Positions 17,484 to 26,565 are shown, counted from the stretch's first letter. The stretch is 64,000 nt of DNA from Anaeromassilibacillus senegalensis (GCF_021531715.1 NZ_JAFBIT010000001.1:1116001-1180000); one strand, 5' to 3'. The notes: generated from the sequence alone by a model not told the origin. Program-made: numbers and translations.

Positions 17484-18107
17484 TTATTCTTGAAATTCAA
17501 AATATTTTTTTCCGGTTTCTTCGACCGTGACCTGCCCGTTGGTCGCATCGGCGAGCTTTTTCGCAAAACCGCCGAGGGATTCCGGCGCCATGTGAAAGCG
17601 TACTGTGACCTTCTCCTCAAAAATCGTGTCGTCCGTCACACCGCCGCATTCGGGCACAAGGGACGCCACGCGCCCGTACTGCCCGTAATCGCACGTCAGC
17701 GAAAGCATCAAACATTCGCGCATCGTGATGACGCCCGCCGCCTGCAGCGCAATGGACGCCGTGTGCGAATACGCGCGGACGAGGCCGCCGCCCCCGAGCA
17801 GAATGCCGCCGAAATAGCGCGTCGCGACGACGACCACATCGGTGACGCCGCTCTTCTGCAGGACGTCGAGCACCGGGATGCCTGCCGTACCCTGCGGCTC
17901 GCCGTCATCCGAATAGCGCACCGGGCCGCTGCGCAGGATGTACGCGTACACGTTGTGCGTCGCGTCCCAATGTTTCGACCGCTTTTCAGCGATGAAGGCG
18001 AGCGCCTCCTCCTCCGTCTGCACCGGCTTTGCGTAACCGATGAAGCGCGAGCGCTTTTCCACAAACTCGTCCTGTGCCTCGCACAGCACTGTCTTATACT
18101 GCGCCAT
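17484..18107 (-). CDS. YigZ/IMPACT family protein
   Basis: Member of the conserved YigZ (UPF0029/IMPACT) family, 207 residues, beginning MAQYKTVLCEAQDEFVEKRS. The family signature SDDGEPQGTAGIPVL and the glycine-rich ATRYFGGILLGGGGLVRAYS are intact. The second domain is the usual C-terminal alpha/beta fold. Its cellular role is not settled; the eukaryotic homologue influences translation control. The ATG has GGAGGA 5 bases upstream, directly after the T run of the rpmE terminator, so it may depend on read-through. Confidence 0.93.
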   Translation of the reverse strand: MAQYKTVLCEAQDEFVEKRSRFIGYAKPVQTEEEALAFIAEKRSKHWDATHNVYAYILRSGPVRYSDDGEPQGTAGIPVLDVLQKSGVTDVVVVATRYFGGILLGGGGLVRAYSHTASIALQAAGVITMRECLMLSLTCDYGQYGRVASLVPECGGVTDDTIFEEKVTVRFHMAPESLGGFAKKLADATNGQVTVEETGKKYFEFQE

Positions 18108-18121
18108 GACCGTCCTCCTCG

Positions 18122-18159
18122 AAAAAAACACGGGCGATGCCGATCAAAGCACCGCCCGT
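18122..18159 (-). terminator. Intrinsic terminator of rpmE
   Basis: ACGGGCGGTGC pairs with GCATCGCCCGT on the minus strand and is followed by GTTTTTTT. Confidence 0.88.
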
Positions 18160-18178
18160 AAACCGATACGTATGAAAA

Positions 18179-18379
18179 TTACTTCGTGATACCGTAGCGC
18201 TTCTTGAACATGTCAACACGACCGCTTGTATCAACCAGCTTCTGCTTGCCCGTGTAGAACGGATGGCACTTGGAACAAATTTCAACACGGATATCCTTCT
18301 TTGTGGAACGTGTGTGAATGACATTGCCGCATGCGCAGGTAATGGTCGTATCCTGATAGTTCGGATGTATATTCTTCAT
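18179..18379 (-). CDS. rpmE: 50S ribosomal protein L31 (zinc-binding type)
   Basis: Large-subunit protein, 66 residues, starting [20 protein letters not shown]. The cysteines in CAC and CSKC mark the zinc-binding (C+) version of L31. The ATG at 18379 follows GAGGTG by 6 bases; an upstream in-frame GTG lies within that binding site and is not used here. Confidence 0.98.
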   Translation of the reverse strand: MKNIHPNYQDTTITCACGNVIHTRSTKKDIRVEICSKCHPFYTGKQKLVDTSGRVDMFKKRYGITK

Positions 18380-18510
18380 ATCTGTCACCTCTTTCGGTTG
18401 ATCTTTGCGGTTATTAAGATTAACTTAAACATAGCGCTAATTATGTTAGCACAAAAACTCAGAAAATGCAAGGTCTTTTTGAAAAAACGAAAACTTTTTT
18501 TAGCGGCCTT

Positions 18511-18696
18511 CTATTTTTCGAGCAGATACCGCAGCATGCGCTCCGGCTGTTCCAGAAAGATGAGAAACGTCACATCCTTATGGAATTCCAGAGCGCCGGT
18601 TTTTTCCAGATGAGTCACGGCCGGCACGCTGTGCAGATAGGAATCCTGCGCAATCGGTGCACGAAGCTCAACGCCGCGCACGTATTTCCGTTCCAT
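18511..18696 (-). pseudogene. Internally deleted AAA ATPase remnant (61 codons)
   Basis: The frame keeps the normal start MERKYVRGVELRAPIAQDSY and continues to DVTFLI, where the family's Walker A (GENGSGKST) should follow. Instead it jumps directly to FLEQPERMLRYLLEK, which resembles the very C-terminus of the same family. About 46 N-terminal and 15 C-terminal residues remain in frame with the normal stop. A good AGGAGG ribosome binding site is retained. I read it as an in-frame internal deletion removing the whole ATPase core. The family match is from memory of homologues and needs a search. It follows the VanY-like gene by 10 bases. Confidence 0.78.
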
Positions 18697-18706
18697 AAGC
18701 CGCCTC

Positions 18707-19606
18707 CTATTTCAGATAATCGATGTACTCCTCGAGGCACATGGAAAGCCTGCGCATGGCGGCAGCGTTTTCGGGGCCGACATAGCGGATCACGAGATCG
18801 TTCTGCGCGCAGCCGGTATATGGCTCCTTTCCTGCCGGGTAGCGGAAAACAAAGCCGAAACGCCCCATGTTGTTCTGCAGCCAAACTTGTTCCACTGACC
18901 CGCCGAAGCTCTCCGCGTCGCCCTGGATCGTCACGCACAGACCGGTCTGCAGGTCGCACTCGCCGGGTGCGGGCACGAGCGCCTTGGCATCCTCGCGCGC
19001 CATAATCTTTGTGGTTCCACCCGCGATGAGCGCATCGACCTGCTTCTGGTACTGCCGCTCCTGCTCGCCGTAGGTCACATAGCCCGCAGAAAATTCCAGC
19101 GTAATCCCTGCGCTTTCCGCCTCCTGCACGAGCGCGGTCAGCGCCGGGACAATGCGCTCATCGACCTGCACCCCGCCGAATCCCGCCGTGATTACGGAAA
19201 ATTCGCTGTCTACGGGATTCTCCGCATTGATGACGAACAGGTTGAATGCGTTGTCGTAGAGCGGGATGCCGGTGTTCCGGTCGTATTCGAGGATTTCCGG
19301 CTCCGGCGGCGCCTGCGGATCCGGCGTCCCCTCCGCCGCAACGCGTTCCTCTTCCGCAAGCGGAGAAGGCTCCATACTGGACGCAATCGCGGGCAGCACC
19401 CACGTGACCAGAATCGCCGCCAGCGCAAAGACCAGAAGGAGCACAAGCAGAACGCCGACTGCCCGCTTCGCAAGCGCGATCTGCCGTACGCGAGCGTAAT
19501 CGGGCCTATAAATCGGGCGGCGGCGGCGCCGGGGCGCTGCCGGCTGCGTATAGGTCCGCCGCGTCTCCGTACGCCGCACGGGCTGTGTTCTCCGCCTCTT
19601 CCGCAT
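18707..19606 (-). CDS. VanY-fold membrane-anchored protein lacking the zinc ligands
   Basis: Predicted membrane protein of 299 residues with an Arg-rich cytoplasmic start, one transmembrane helix at about 50-72 and an outer domain related to D-Ala-D-Ala carboxypeptidases of the VanY family. The C-terminus (RYVGPENAAAMRRLSMCLEE) closely parallels that of the intact VanY at 35,192. The catalytic positions have changed: where VanY has SEHHTGLAVD this protein has CDLQTGLCVT, and ESWHYRYVG has become NDLVIRYVG, so both zinc histidines and the aspartate are lost. It is likely a non-enzymatic wall-binding or regulatory paralogue. The start is fixed by AAAGGAGC, 6 bases before the ATG. Confidence 0.85.
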   Translation of the reverse strand: MRKRRRTQPVRRTETRRTYTQPAAPRRRRRPIYRPDYARVRQIALAKRAVGVLLVLLLVFALAAILVTWVLPAIASSMEPSPLAEEERVAAEGTPDPQAPPEPEILEYDRNTGIPLYDNAFNLFVINAENPVDSEFSVITAGFGGVQVDERIVPALTALVQEAESAGITLEFSAGYVTYGEQERQYQKQVDALIAGGTTKIMAREDAKALVPAPGECDLQTGLCVTIQGDAESFGGSVEQVWLQNNMGRFGFVFRYPAGKEPYTGCAQNDLVIRYVGPENAAAMRRLSMCLEEYIDYLK

Positions 19607-19637
19607 TTCTGTGCTCCTTTCTGATGTTCTACCACCT

Positions 19638-19665
19638 ATTATAAAGCCGCTCCGGCAAAATGCAA
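19638..19665 (-). promoter_or_regulatory. Promoter of the VanY-like gene
   Basis: TTGCAT (19660-19665), a 16-base spacer and TATAAT (19638-19643) on the minus strand lie just upstream of the gene starting at 19606. Confidence 0.65.
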
Positions 19666-19675
19666 GGTGTTTTGC

Positions 19676-19712
19676 AAAAAGAAAAACTCCCGACCGTTCA
19701 GATCGGGAGTCT
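19676..19712 (-). terminator. Intrinsic terminator of uraA
   Basis: ACTCCCGA pairs with TCGGGAGT; the minus strand continues TTTTTCTTTTT. Confidence 0.88.
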
Positions 19713-19727
19713 TGAAAACGCACGGAC

Positions 19728-21209
19728 TTATTTTTTCTTCTTTCTGCTGGGCTCTTTCTTCGAGGTTTCGGGCTCGACCTTGCCCATGTTCGTAGCCGCG
19801 CTGCTGAGACCGTCCGTCTCCTCGCCGCTGACGAGCTTGCCGTTGTTGACAATCAGGTTTGTGACGATACCGACGATCAGCGCAACGGCCAGAGACGTGA
19901 TGTTGAGGAGCGCACCGCCCGTGATGGCGTTGCTGCCGAAGCCGAAGTACAGACCGCCGATACCGCAGACCAGAATGGAGCTGACAACGAAGAGATTCTT
20001 GCTGTCGCCGAGGTCAACCTTACGGAGCATCTGGAGACCGGAGACCGCAATGAAGCCATACAGCGCGATGCACGCGCCGCCCATCACGCACTTCGGGATG
20101 GAGTTGATCAGGACAACAAACGGTGTGAGGAACGAGAGAACCATGCAGCCCACAGCCGCCGTGAGGATCGAAACGATCGAAGCGTTGCCCGTAATCGCAA
20201 CGCAGCCGATGGACTCGCCGTACGTCGTATTGGCGCAGCCGCCGAAAACAGCGCCGACGATGGAGCCGACACCGTCGCCGAGCAGCGTCTTGTCCAGACC
20301 CGGATCGGTGATCAGATCGCGGTTGATGATGCTGCCGAGGTTCTTATGGTCGGCAATGTGCTGTGCGAGCTCTACAAGGCCGATCGGAATGTAGATCATC
20401 GCGATGTTGCCGATCGCCGCAGCATCCAGCGGATACTGGCCGTTTGTCTGGATCGCTTTAAGGAAGAAGAACTTCGGATAGTCGATGAGGCTTGTGATGC
20501 TGAAATTGCTGAAGGTGTCGATGAACGGCTGGAAGCTGAGCACCTGCAGATAGGGAATGCCGGCAATCGCACCGATGATCGTGAAGACCAGCGCCAGTGC
20601 ATAGCCAGCGCCAATGCCGACGATGAACGGGATCAGCTTGATGTTCTTCGAGCCTTTGACGGATGCAATCACGATCATGAAGAACGTGAACAGGCCGCAG
20701 AGAATGGATACCCAGTTGTAGGTCTCACCATAGGTAACTGCCGCAGCGCCGTTGCCCATGAGCCAGCTTGTCGCCGTGCCGGAGAGCGAGAGGCCGATCA
20801 GGGCGACGATCGGTCCGATGATGACTGCCGGCATCAGCTTGTTGACCCAGCCGGAGCCGACGAGCTTAATGATCAGCGCAATCACGACATAAACGAGACC
20901 GGCGAATGCCACGCCGATGATCATGCCCCAGTAGCCGTAATTCTGACCGATGGAGGCGGCGTACGCGCCGAGGAAGGTAAAGGACGAACCGAGGAATACA
21001 GGGCTTCTGCGCTTTGTGAACAGCAGGTAGACGATCGTACCGATACCGGCGCCGAACAGGGCTGCCGCAACGTCTGTCTCAAGGCCATAGTTCGAAACGA
21101 GCATCGGCACGAGCAGCGTTGCCGCCATGATGGCGATCATCTGCTGGAACGCAAAAACCAGGGTCTTGCTGAACTTGGGCTTGTCAGCCACGTCGTAGAT
21201 CAACTTCAA
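19728..21209 (-). CDS. uraA: Uracil permease (NCS2 family)
   Basis: Inner-membrane uracil:proton symporter, 493 residues with about 14 hydrophobic segments. Family motifs include FAFQQMIAIMAATLLVPMLV at the N-terminus and AVFGGCANTTYGESIGCVAI, with the conserved Glu. The C-terminal 45 residues are a charged, Lys-rich tail ending SRKKKK. The initiation codon is TTG at 21209, preceded by GGGAGAG. It is separated from upp by a terminator and has its own consensus promoter, but the pairing with upp points to uracil salvage. Confidence 0.95.
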   Translation of the reverse strand: MKLIYDVADKPKFSKTLVFAFQQMIAIMAATLLVPMLVSNYGLETDVAAALFGAGIGTIVYLLFTKRRSPVFLGSSFTFLGAYAASIGQNYGYWGMIIGVAFAGLVYVVIALIIKLVGSGWVNKLMPAVIIGPIVALIGLSLSGTATSWLMGNGAAAVTYGETYNWVSILCGLFTFFMIVIASVKGSKNIKLIPFIVGIGAGYALALVFTIIGAIAGIPYLQVLSFQPFIDTFSNFSITSLIDYPKFFFLKAIQTNGQYPLDAAAIGNIAMIYIPIGLVELAQHIADHKNLGSIINRDLITDPGLDKTLLGDGVGSIVGAVFGGCANTTYGESIGCVAITGNASIVSILTAAVGCMVLSFLTPFVVLINSIPKCVMGGACIALYGFIAVSGLQMLRKVDLGDSKNLFVVSSILVCGIGGLYFGFGSNAITGGALLNITSLAVALIVGIVTNLIVNNGKLVSGEETDGLSSAATNMGKVEPETSKKEPSRKKKK

Positions 21210-21242
21210 AATGTATCTCTCCCTTGTTTTTTATCATCCGGT

Positions 21243-21271
21243 ATTCTATCACAGGGGACTTCAAAAGTCAA
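21243..21271 (-). promoter_or_regulatory. Promoter of uraA
   Basis: TTGACT (21266-21271), a 17-base spacer and TAGAAT (21243-21248) on the minus strand. Confidence 0.78.
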
Positions 21272-21321
21272 CGAATTATGACCGATAAATGAACGCTTTG
21301 TAAAAGTTTGTAGAAGTTTGT

Positions 21322-21352
21322 AAAAAAAGCTCTCCGACGACGCCGGAGAGCC
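21322..21352 (-). terminator. Intrinsic terminator of upp
   Basis: GCTCTCCG pairs with CGGAGAGC around a 6-base loop, followed on the minus strand by TTTTTTT. Confidence 0.88.
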
Positions 21353-21378
21353 ATAATTATTGACTATTGCCCTAGGTT

Positions 21379-22044
21379 TTATCCGTTCTTCTGCGGTTTG
21401 TAGCTGACCGTGCCGCACAGGCGGTCGCCCGCGTCGCCCGCCGCCGTGTAAATATAGCCCTGCTCGTTGAGCGGGCCGGGCGCGTAGTTCGCCGCATACA
21501 CCTTGACGTCCGGATGCTTCTCATACAGCAGCTTCACGCCGACCTCGGAAGCAAAGATACACATGAATTTGATGTTCGAGCAGCCGGAATCCTTGACAAA
21601 CTGGATGGCTGCGTCTGCGCTGCCGCCGGTTGCAAGCGCCGGATCCACAACAATGATCGGGCCGCCCGAAGCGTCCACCGGAAGCTTGAAATAATACGTC
21701 TGCGGCTGAAGCGTCTCCTCATCGCGATACAGGCCAATATGGCCGACCTTTGCCGTCGGAGACAGAGCGCGCAAACCGTCCACCATGCCGAGACCGGCGC
21801 GCAGAATCGGGACGATGGTAAAATCCTCGGCAAGCACCGGCGTCGTGATCTTCTGCAGCGGCGCCTGAATCTCCACATTCTTCGTTTTCAGCTCCTTGAG
21901 CGTCTCGTAACCCATGAGCATGGCAAGCTCCTTGACCAGCTCGCTGAACTCCTTTGAGCCGGTATTCACATCGCACAAGTGGCTGACCTTGTGCTGGATC
22001 AGCGGATGCGAAAAAACCGTTAGGTTGGAAAGATATTCTTTCAT
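21379..22044 (-). CDS. upp: Uracil phosphoribosyltransferase
   Basis: Converts uracil and PRPP to UMP in pyrimidine salvage. Length 221 residues. The PRPP loop region VVDPALATGGSADAAI and the uracil-binding C-terminal segment YIYTAAGDAGDRLCGT are clear. It lies upstream of uraA on the same strand and has its own promoter. Confidence 0.97.
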   Translation of the reverse strand: MKEYLSNLTVFSHPLIQHKVSHLCDVNTGSKEFSELVKELAMLMGYETLKELKTKNVEIQAPLQKITTPVLAEDFTIVPILRAGLGMVDGLRALSPTAKVGHIGLYRDEETLQPQTYYFKLPVDASGGPIIVVDPALATGGSADAAIQFVKDSGCSNIKFMCIFASEVGVKLLYEKHPDVKVYAANYAPGPLNEQGYIYTAAGDAGDRLCGTVSYKPQKNG

Positions 22045-22091
22045 GATACAAGCTCCCTTTCATACCGATACGACGTACGGCTGTTTTGCAT

Positions 22092-22120
22092 ATCATAGCA
22101 CAGTTTCCCGGCAAAAGCAA
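22092..22120 (-). promoter_or_regulatory. Promoter of upp
   Basis: TTGCTT (22115-22120), a 17-base spacer and TATGAT (22092-22097) on the minus strand. It is divergent from the promoter of the DUF523 gene. Confidence 0.7.
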
Positions 22121-22146
22121 CCGAAAATCGACTGATTCTTCCCCGC

Positions 22147-22175
22147 TTGACGGCGAAACGCAAAGATGCTACAAT
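22147..22175 (+). promoter_or_regulatory. Promoter of the DUF523 gene
   Basis: TTGACG (22147-22152), a 17-base spacer and TACAAT (22170-22175). Confidence 0.78.
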
Positions 22176-22209
22176 CGTCTCAAAACCAACGGAAAGAAGT
22201 GGACAACGG

Positions 22210-22644
22210 ATGGCTGTGATCCTCGTAAGCAGCTGCCTGCTCGGCTGCGCGTGCCGCTATAAAGGCGACGACTGCAAAAATGAAAAAATACTGAAGCTTG
22301 CCAAAGAGCATGTTTTGCTCGGCGTATGCCCGGAACAGATGGGCGGCCTTGAGACGCCGCGCGATCCCTCAGAAATCGTCGGCGATAAAGTTCTGTCCTG
22401 CGCCGGACGCGACGTGACCGCCCAGTACCAAAAGGGCGCGGAAGCGGCGCTGTACCTTGCAAAGCTCAATCATGTTGACTTTGCAATTCTGAAAGCAAAA
22501 AGCCCCTCCTGCGGTAAGGAGCTGATTTACGACGGCACCTTTACCGGCAATAAAGTCCCCGGCAACGGCGTGACTGTCTCGCTGCTGCTTGAAAACGGCA
22601 TTCCCGTCTATACGGAGGATGAGCTGGATCAGCTCCCCTTGTAA
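22210..22644 (+). CDS. DUF523 family protein
   Basis: Small cysteine-rich protein of 144 residues. It begins MAVILVSSCLLGCACRYKGD and carries the family motifs CPEQMGGL, TPRDP and LKAKSPSCGK. The function of DUF523 is not established. The conserved cysteines suggest metal or Fe-S binding (inference). The start at 22210 is chosen because the longer frame begins inside the promoter. Confidence 0.92.
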   Translation: MAVILVSSCLLGCACRYKGDDCKNEKILKLAKEHVLLGVCPEQMGGLETPRDPSEIVGDKVLSCAGRDVTAQYQKGAEAALYLAKLNHVDFAILKAKSPSCGKELIYDGTFTGNKVPGNGVTVSLLLENGIPVYTEDELDQLPL

Positions 22645-22699
22645 AGCAAATCTCCTTGACACGTAAGTACCCGTCGGAAACGCTTCTGGCGGGTTCTTT

Positions 22700-24463
22700 T
22701 CATTCTGCGTGCTGCTCTGAAACCAGACGGCCGAACAGAACCGGCTCGGCCAGCGTATCGAGCTGCGTTTGCAGTCTTTCACCGCCCACCGCAGCCAGCA
22801 GACGGCTTGCACCAGAGACAAAAGATGTACCATCTGCAAGCGCCTGTTTCGACGGCTGCTCCGAAAGCTCTATGCGCACGGTCTCCGGCGTCAGAAAAAA
22901 CAGTTTCATGTACCGTGTGCTCGCCTGCTCGAGAAGCGCGATCCGGAGCTTCAGCACCGGCACACCGTCTTCATCCTGCGTCCAAACGCCCGACACCGCA
23001 GCGAGCTGCTCTTCGCCGTTCGCACAGACCACACCGCGCGCAGGCACCGAAAAGCCGACAGCCAGCGTATTTTTCTCTATCCCCTCCGCAATCGTAATGT
23101 AAAGCGCATCATCTTTACAAGTGAAACTTACAGCGCTGATGCCGGTCGTATAGTTGTTTTCGAGAACCTGCACAAACAGCGGCAGAAGCCGCGCTGTGCC
23201 GGATTCGATCGCATAGCTTTTTCCGTCGAGCCGCGCGTTCTGTTCTTCGCAGAGCTTTCGCGCTGGCCAGCGGCTAAAGACGGCGTCCAGTCGCATTTTA
23301 TCTTCTTTTTCCCGCAGAGACGGACTTTCCAGAAGCCGAATGGCTCGCTGCAGCTTGCGAAACGCGCGCGGATTGGGCGGCAGGCGCTCCGGAAAAGCAG
23401 CTTTCCCGCCGAAATACGTCTCGCAGAGCGTCAGAAACGCGGATTTTCCGAACATGCGGTTTGCCCCCGCCGTCGACACAATCACCAGATCGAGGTCGGG
23501 AAGAACCAGGATGTTCTGCCCGAACAGGCCGTTGAACATCATGGATCCGGACCGCGCCCAGAGCCAGCACTGCCAGCCATAGCCGTAATCGCTCATCTCC
23601 TTGGGTGGGTCACTCTGCCGCGTGCGCATTTCCCGGATAAATCTTTGGCTGACAAGTTGTTTGCCTTGCCACTCTCCGCTGTTCAGAATGAGCTGCCCGA
23701 GCTTTGCCATATCCTCGGGCAGCAGATACAATCCCCAGCCGCCCTTCTCTATGCCAAGCGGGCACGTCTCCCAATAGAATTGCCGAATGCCCATCGGCCC
23801 AAAGAGCCGTGTGCGGAGAAAATCCGAAAGCGTTTCACCGGTTTTCGCACAGATCGCCGCCGAAAGCATATAGGTATTCATGCTGTTATACTGGAATGCT
23901 TTGCCCGGCTCAAACTGCGGCGCAGAATCGAGAAAGCCACGCACCCAATCGGTCTGTGTCGCGGATGAGATCTCGCTGAACGAAGCGCCGCTCGTCATCG
24001 AAAGCAGGTGGCGCACCGTCAGGTTCCGGTAGCGAACGCGCGCGAGCGGTGAGGCTTTCTCTGCAAAGATATCGACTATTCGCTCCTCCGGGGACAGCTT
24101 GCCTTCGTCCATCAGAATACCGACTGCAAGCGCTGTGACCGTTTTGCAGAGTGAATGCGTGACGTGCCAAATTTCCCGGTCATACGGCGGAAAGCTGCAT
24201 GCGGCAACCACCTTTCCATGCCGCAGAACGGTCAAGCTGTGCAGATGGTTCGTCTTATCTGCCGCGCGCTGCAGGAATTCCTGCACGTAGGCGCTCGGCA
24301 CGCCTACCTCCTCCGGTGTGCAGCGCGGGAAACGCCCGACACTTTCCGGCTGCGATGAAAACGGCGCCTTTTGCACACGCATCGGCAGAACGGCCACCTC
24401 CGGTTTTTGTTCCGAAAGCCGCAGAAGCAGCTCTGCCGTACGCTTCACCGTCAAAAGATCCAT
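22700..24463 (-). CDS. Serine hydrolase of the beta-lactamase/class C family
   Basis: Cytoplasmic-looking serine hydrolase, 587 residues, with no signal peptide. The SxxK motif is in THSLCKTVTALAVGI and the second-motif tyrosine in FQYNSMNTYMLS. A C-terminal portion of about 250 residues after the hydrolase domain looks like an extra beta-rich domain. Substrate unknown; esterase or peptidase activity is more likely than antibiotic hydrolysis. The ATG at 24463 follows AAGGGGTGG. Confidence 0.85.
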   Translation of the reverse strand: MDLLTVKRTAELLLRLSEQKPEVAVLPMRVQKAPFSSQPESVGRFPRCTPEEVGVPSAYVQEFLQRAADKTNHLHSLTVLRHGKVVAACSFPPYDREIWHVTHSLCKTVTALAVGILMDEGKLSPEERIVDIFAEKASPLARVRYRNLTVRHLLSMTSGASFSEISSATQTDWVRGFLDSAPQFEPGKAFQYNSMNTYMLSAAICAKTGETLSDFLRTRLFGPMGIRQFYWETCPLGIEKGGWGLYLLPEDMAKLGQLILNSGEWQGKQLVSQRFIREMRTRQSDPPKEMSDYGYGWQCWLWARSGSMMFNGLFGQNILVLPDLDLVIVSTAGANRMFGKSAFLTLCETYFGGKAAFPERLPPNPRAFRKLQRAIRLLESPSLREKEDKMRLDAVFSRWPARKLCEEQNARLDGKSYAIESGTARLLPLFVQVLENNYTTGISAVSFTCKDDALYITIAEGIEKNTLAVGFSVPARGVVCANGEEQLAAVSGVWTQDEDGVPVLKLRIALLEQASTRYMKLFFLTPETVRIELSEQPSKQALADGTSFVSGASRLLAAVGGERLQTQLDTLAEPVLFGRLVSEQHAE

Positions 24464-24569
24464 GAAGTCCACCCCTTTGCACACTGTCTATCCGCAGTAT
24501 GCCCGCGTTTTCGGGGAATATCAAAGGCGGCGTGAAGCTTCTGCCCCACACCGCCTGTTGTGCGATTCT

Positions 24570-25982
24570 TTACTTTTCGTCGAAGAATGCCTTGAATCCC
24601 TTATACGCCATGTAAACGTCGAGCTTCGAGACAACCTCAAACGGCGCGTGCATGGAGAGAACCGGCACGCCGATGTCGAGCACGTCGACGTTGAGATTCG
24701 CGATATACTTCGCAACCGTTCCGCCGCCGCCCTGATCGACTTTGCCGAGCTCGCCGATCTGCCAGAGCACGCCGGCATCGTCAAAGATGCGGCGGATCTT
24801 GCCGACAAACTCCGCGTTTGCATCGGACGTGCCGCCTTTACCGCGCGAGCCCGTATACTTCGCAACGCCGAGGCCGCCGTTTATGTAGCAGGAATTCTGC
24901 GCCTCATACGCGGACGCATAATGCGGGTCGTATGCCGCCGTGACGTCCGCCGAAATGCAGGTGGATTTCGAGAGCACGTGGCGCGGCTCCTCTCCCTCCG
25001 CCTGCGCGAGGTCGGCGATGAAATAGCGCATGTATTCGGAATTCAGGCCCGTGTTGCCGTCGCTGCCGGTCTCCTCCTTATCGGTGAGCACCGTGATGAC
25101 GGTCTGAACCGGGTTCTTGCAGTTGAGGATCGCCTCCAGCGCCGGATACGCGCAGACACGGTCGTCGTGGCCGTATGCGCCGACGAGGCTGCGGTCAAAG
25201 CCGATGTCCGTTGCCTTGAATGCCGGGACAAACTCGATCTCTGCGGAGATGAGGTCCGCCTCGACAATGCCGTACTTCTCGTTGAGAATACGCATGACGT
25301 TGAGCTTATATGCGTCCTTCACTTCCTCATCGCGAACCGGACGGCTGCCGATCAGGATGTTGAGATCCTCACCGGTGAACGCCGAGCCAAGCGGCTTTGC
25401 AGCCTGATCCTGACCGAGGTGCGGCAGAATATCCGTGATCGTGAACTGCGGGTCGCCCGGCTCCTCGCCGACACAGACCTGCACGCTCGTGCCGTCGCGC
25501 TTAATAATCACGCCGTGCATCGCGAGCGGGATCGCCGTCCACTGGTACTTCTTGATACCGCCGTAATAGTGCGTCTTGAGATAGACCATCTCCGTCGACT
25601 CATAGAGCGGGATCGGCTTTAAGTCGATGCGCGGGTTGTCGATATGCGCCGCCGCAATGCGGACGCCGTTTTTGCAGCCCTCTTTGCCGATGATCGCAAG
25701 GCAGATGGACTTGCCGCGGTTGTTGTAATACACCTTGTCGCCCGGTGCGTACTGATGCTTCGGATCAAACGGGACGAAGCCGTGCTTTTCGGCCGCTTTC
25801 ACCGCATAATCCACAGATTCGCGCTCGGTTTTTGCGCTGTCGAGAAACGCCTTGTAGCCCTCGCAGAACTTATCCGCTTTTTCGATCTTCTCGTCTGAGA
25901 CCTTGAAAAAGCCGTTCTTTCTCGGGTTGAGGAGTTCTTCGGCCAGCTCTTTTGCGGACTTTGCCGCTGCTTTTTTAGCCAT
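24570..25982 (-). CDS. M18 family aminopeptidase
   Basis: Zinc aminopeptidase, 470 residues. The metal-binding landmarks are in order: AAHIDNPRIDLK, GAYGHDDRVCAYPALE, DKEETGSDG and a C-terminal SMHAPFEV. Lysine/alanine-rich N-terminus (MAKKAAAKSAKELAEELL). Probably cleaves N-terminal residues from intracellular peptides. It overlaps the end of the lytic transglycosylase gene by 8 bases. Confidence 0.95.
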   Translation of the reverse strand: MAKKAAAKSAKELAEELLNPRKNGFFKVSDEKIEKADKFCEGYKAFLDSAKTERESVDYAVKAAEKHGFVPFDPKHQYAPGDKVYYNNRGKSICLAIIGKEGCKNGVRIAAAHIDNPRIDLKPIPLYESTEMVYLKTHYYGGIKKYQWTAIPLAMHGVIIKRDGTSVQVCVGEEPGDPQFTITDILPHLGQDQAAKPLGSAFTGEDLNILIGSRPVRDEEVKDAYKLNVMRILNEKYGIVEADLISAEIEFVPAFKATDIGFDRSLVGAYGHDDRVCAYPALEAILNCKNPVQTVITVLTDKEETGSDGNTGLNSEYMRYFIADLAQAEGEEPRHVLSKSTCISADVTAAYDPHYASAYEAQNSCYINGGLGVAKYTGSRGKGGTSDANAEFVGKIRRIFDDAGVLWQIGELGKVDQGGGGTVAKYIANLNVDVLDIGVPVLSMHAPFEVVSKLDVYMAYKGFKAFFDEK

Positions 25983-26565
25983 TTCCTATTCCCCCATATA
26001 ATTCTTCATAGGTTTCTTTATACTGAAGGACTTTCTGGACGTAGAGCCGCGTTTCGTCAAACGGAATCGACTGAAGCGTGATGCCGTCCTCGGAGTACGC
26101 GCCGTCCGAAAGCCACGACGTAACATTTCCCATCCCCGCGTTATAAGCGCAGAGCGCGACACGGAGGTCGCCGTATTCATTGAGCAGGAGCCGCAAAAGC
26201 GCACAGCCGAAGCGGATATTCACCGCCGGGTCAAACAGCGCGTCCGTATCGTATTCACCGCCAACGTGCGACTGCATCCACTCGAAGGTATCCGGCATGA
26301 GCTGCATCAGGCCGAGCGCGCCGACCGGAGACTCCGCCTTCGGGTCGAAATTGCTCTCCGCCTTGATGACCGCGTAGACGAGGCTTTCCTCAAGTTCATA
26401 CGCCTTTGCCTGCTCGGAGACGATGCGGCTGTATTTTTTCGGGTAGGCAAGCCGCTCCACATCCGGCTGCACCAGGCGCAGCGCAAAAAACGCGAACACC
26501 AAAAGCGCGGCTGAAACGAGCAGCACCGCGGGCCACCTGCGTATTTTCTTGTGCCTTTTTCTCAA
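25975..26565 (-). CDS. Lytic transglycosylase (SLT domain)
   Basis: Cell-wall lytic transglycosylase of 196 residues. It has a basic N-terminus and one membrane anchor (about residues 11-32), then the SLT catalytic Glu in YAVIKAESNFDPKAES and the motif GALGLMQLMP followed by LCAYNAGMG. The start is a TTG overlapping the stop of the upstream Sua5-CoaE gene (TTGA), so translation is probably coupled. Confidence 0.93.
   Translation of the reverse strand: MRKRHKKIRRWPAVLLVSAALLVFAFFALRLVQPDVERLAYPKKYSRIVSEQAKAYELEESLVYAVIKAESNFDPKAESPVGALGLMQLMPDTFEWMQSHVGGEYDTDALFDPAVNIRFGCALLRLLLNEYGDLRVALCAYNAGMGNVTSWLSDGAYSEDGITLQSIPFDETRLYVQKVLQYKETYEELYGGIGNG

Noticed and set aside
22700-24463. Antibiotic beta-lactamase
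   Set aside because: No signal peptide and a large extra C-terminal domain; better called a general serine hydrolase.
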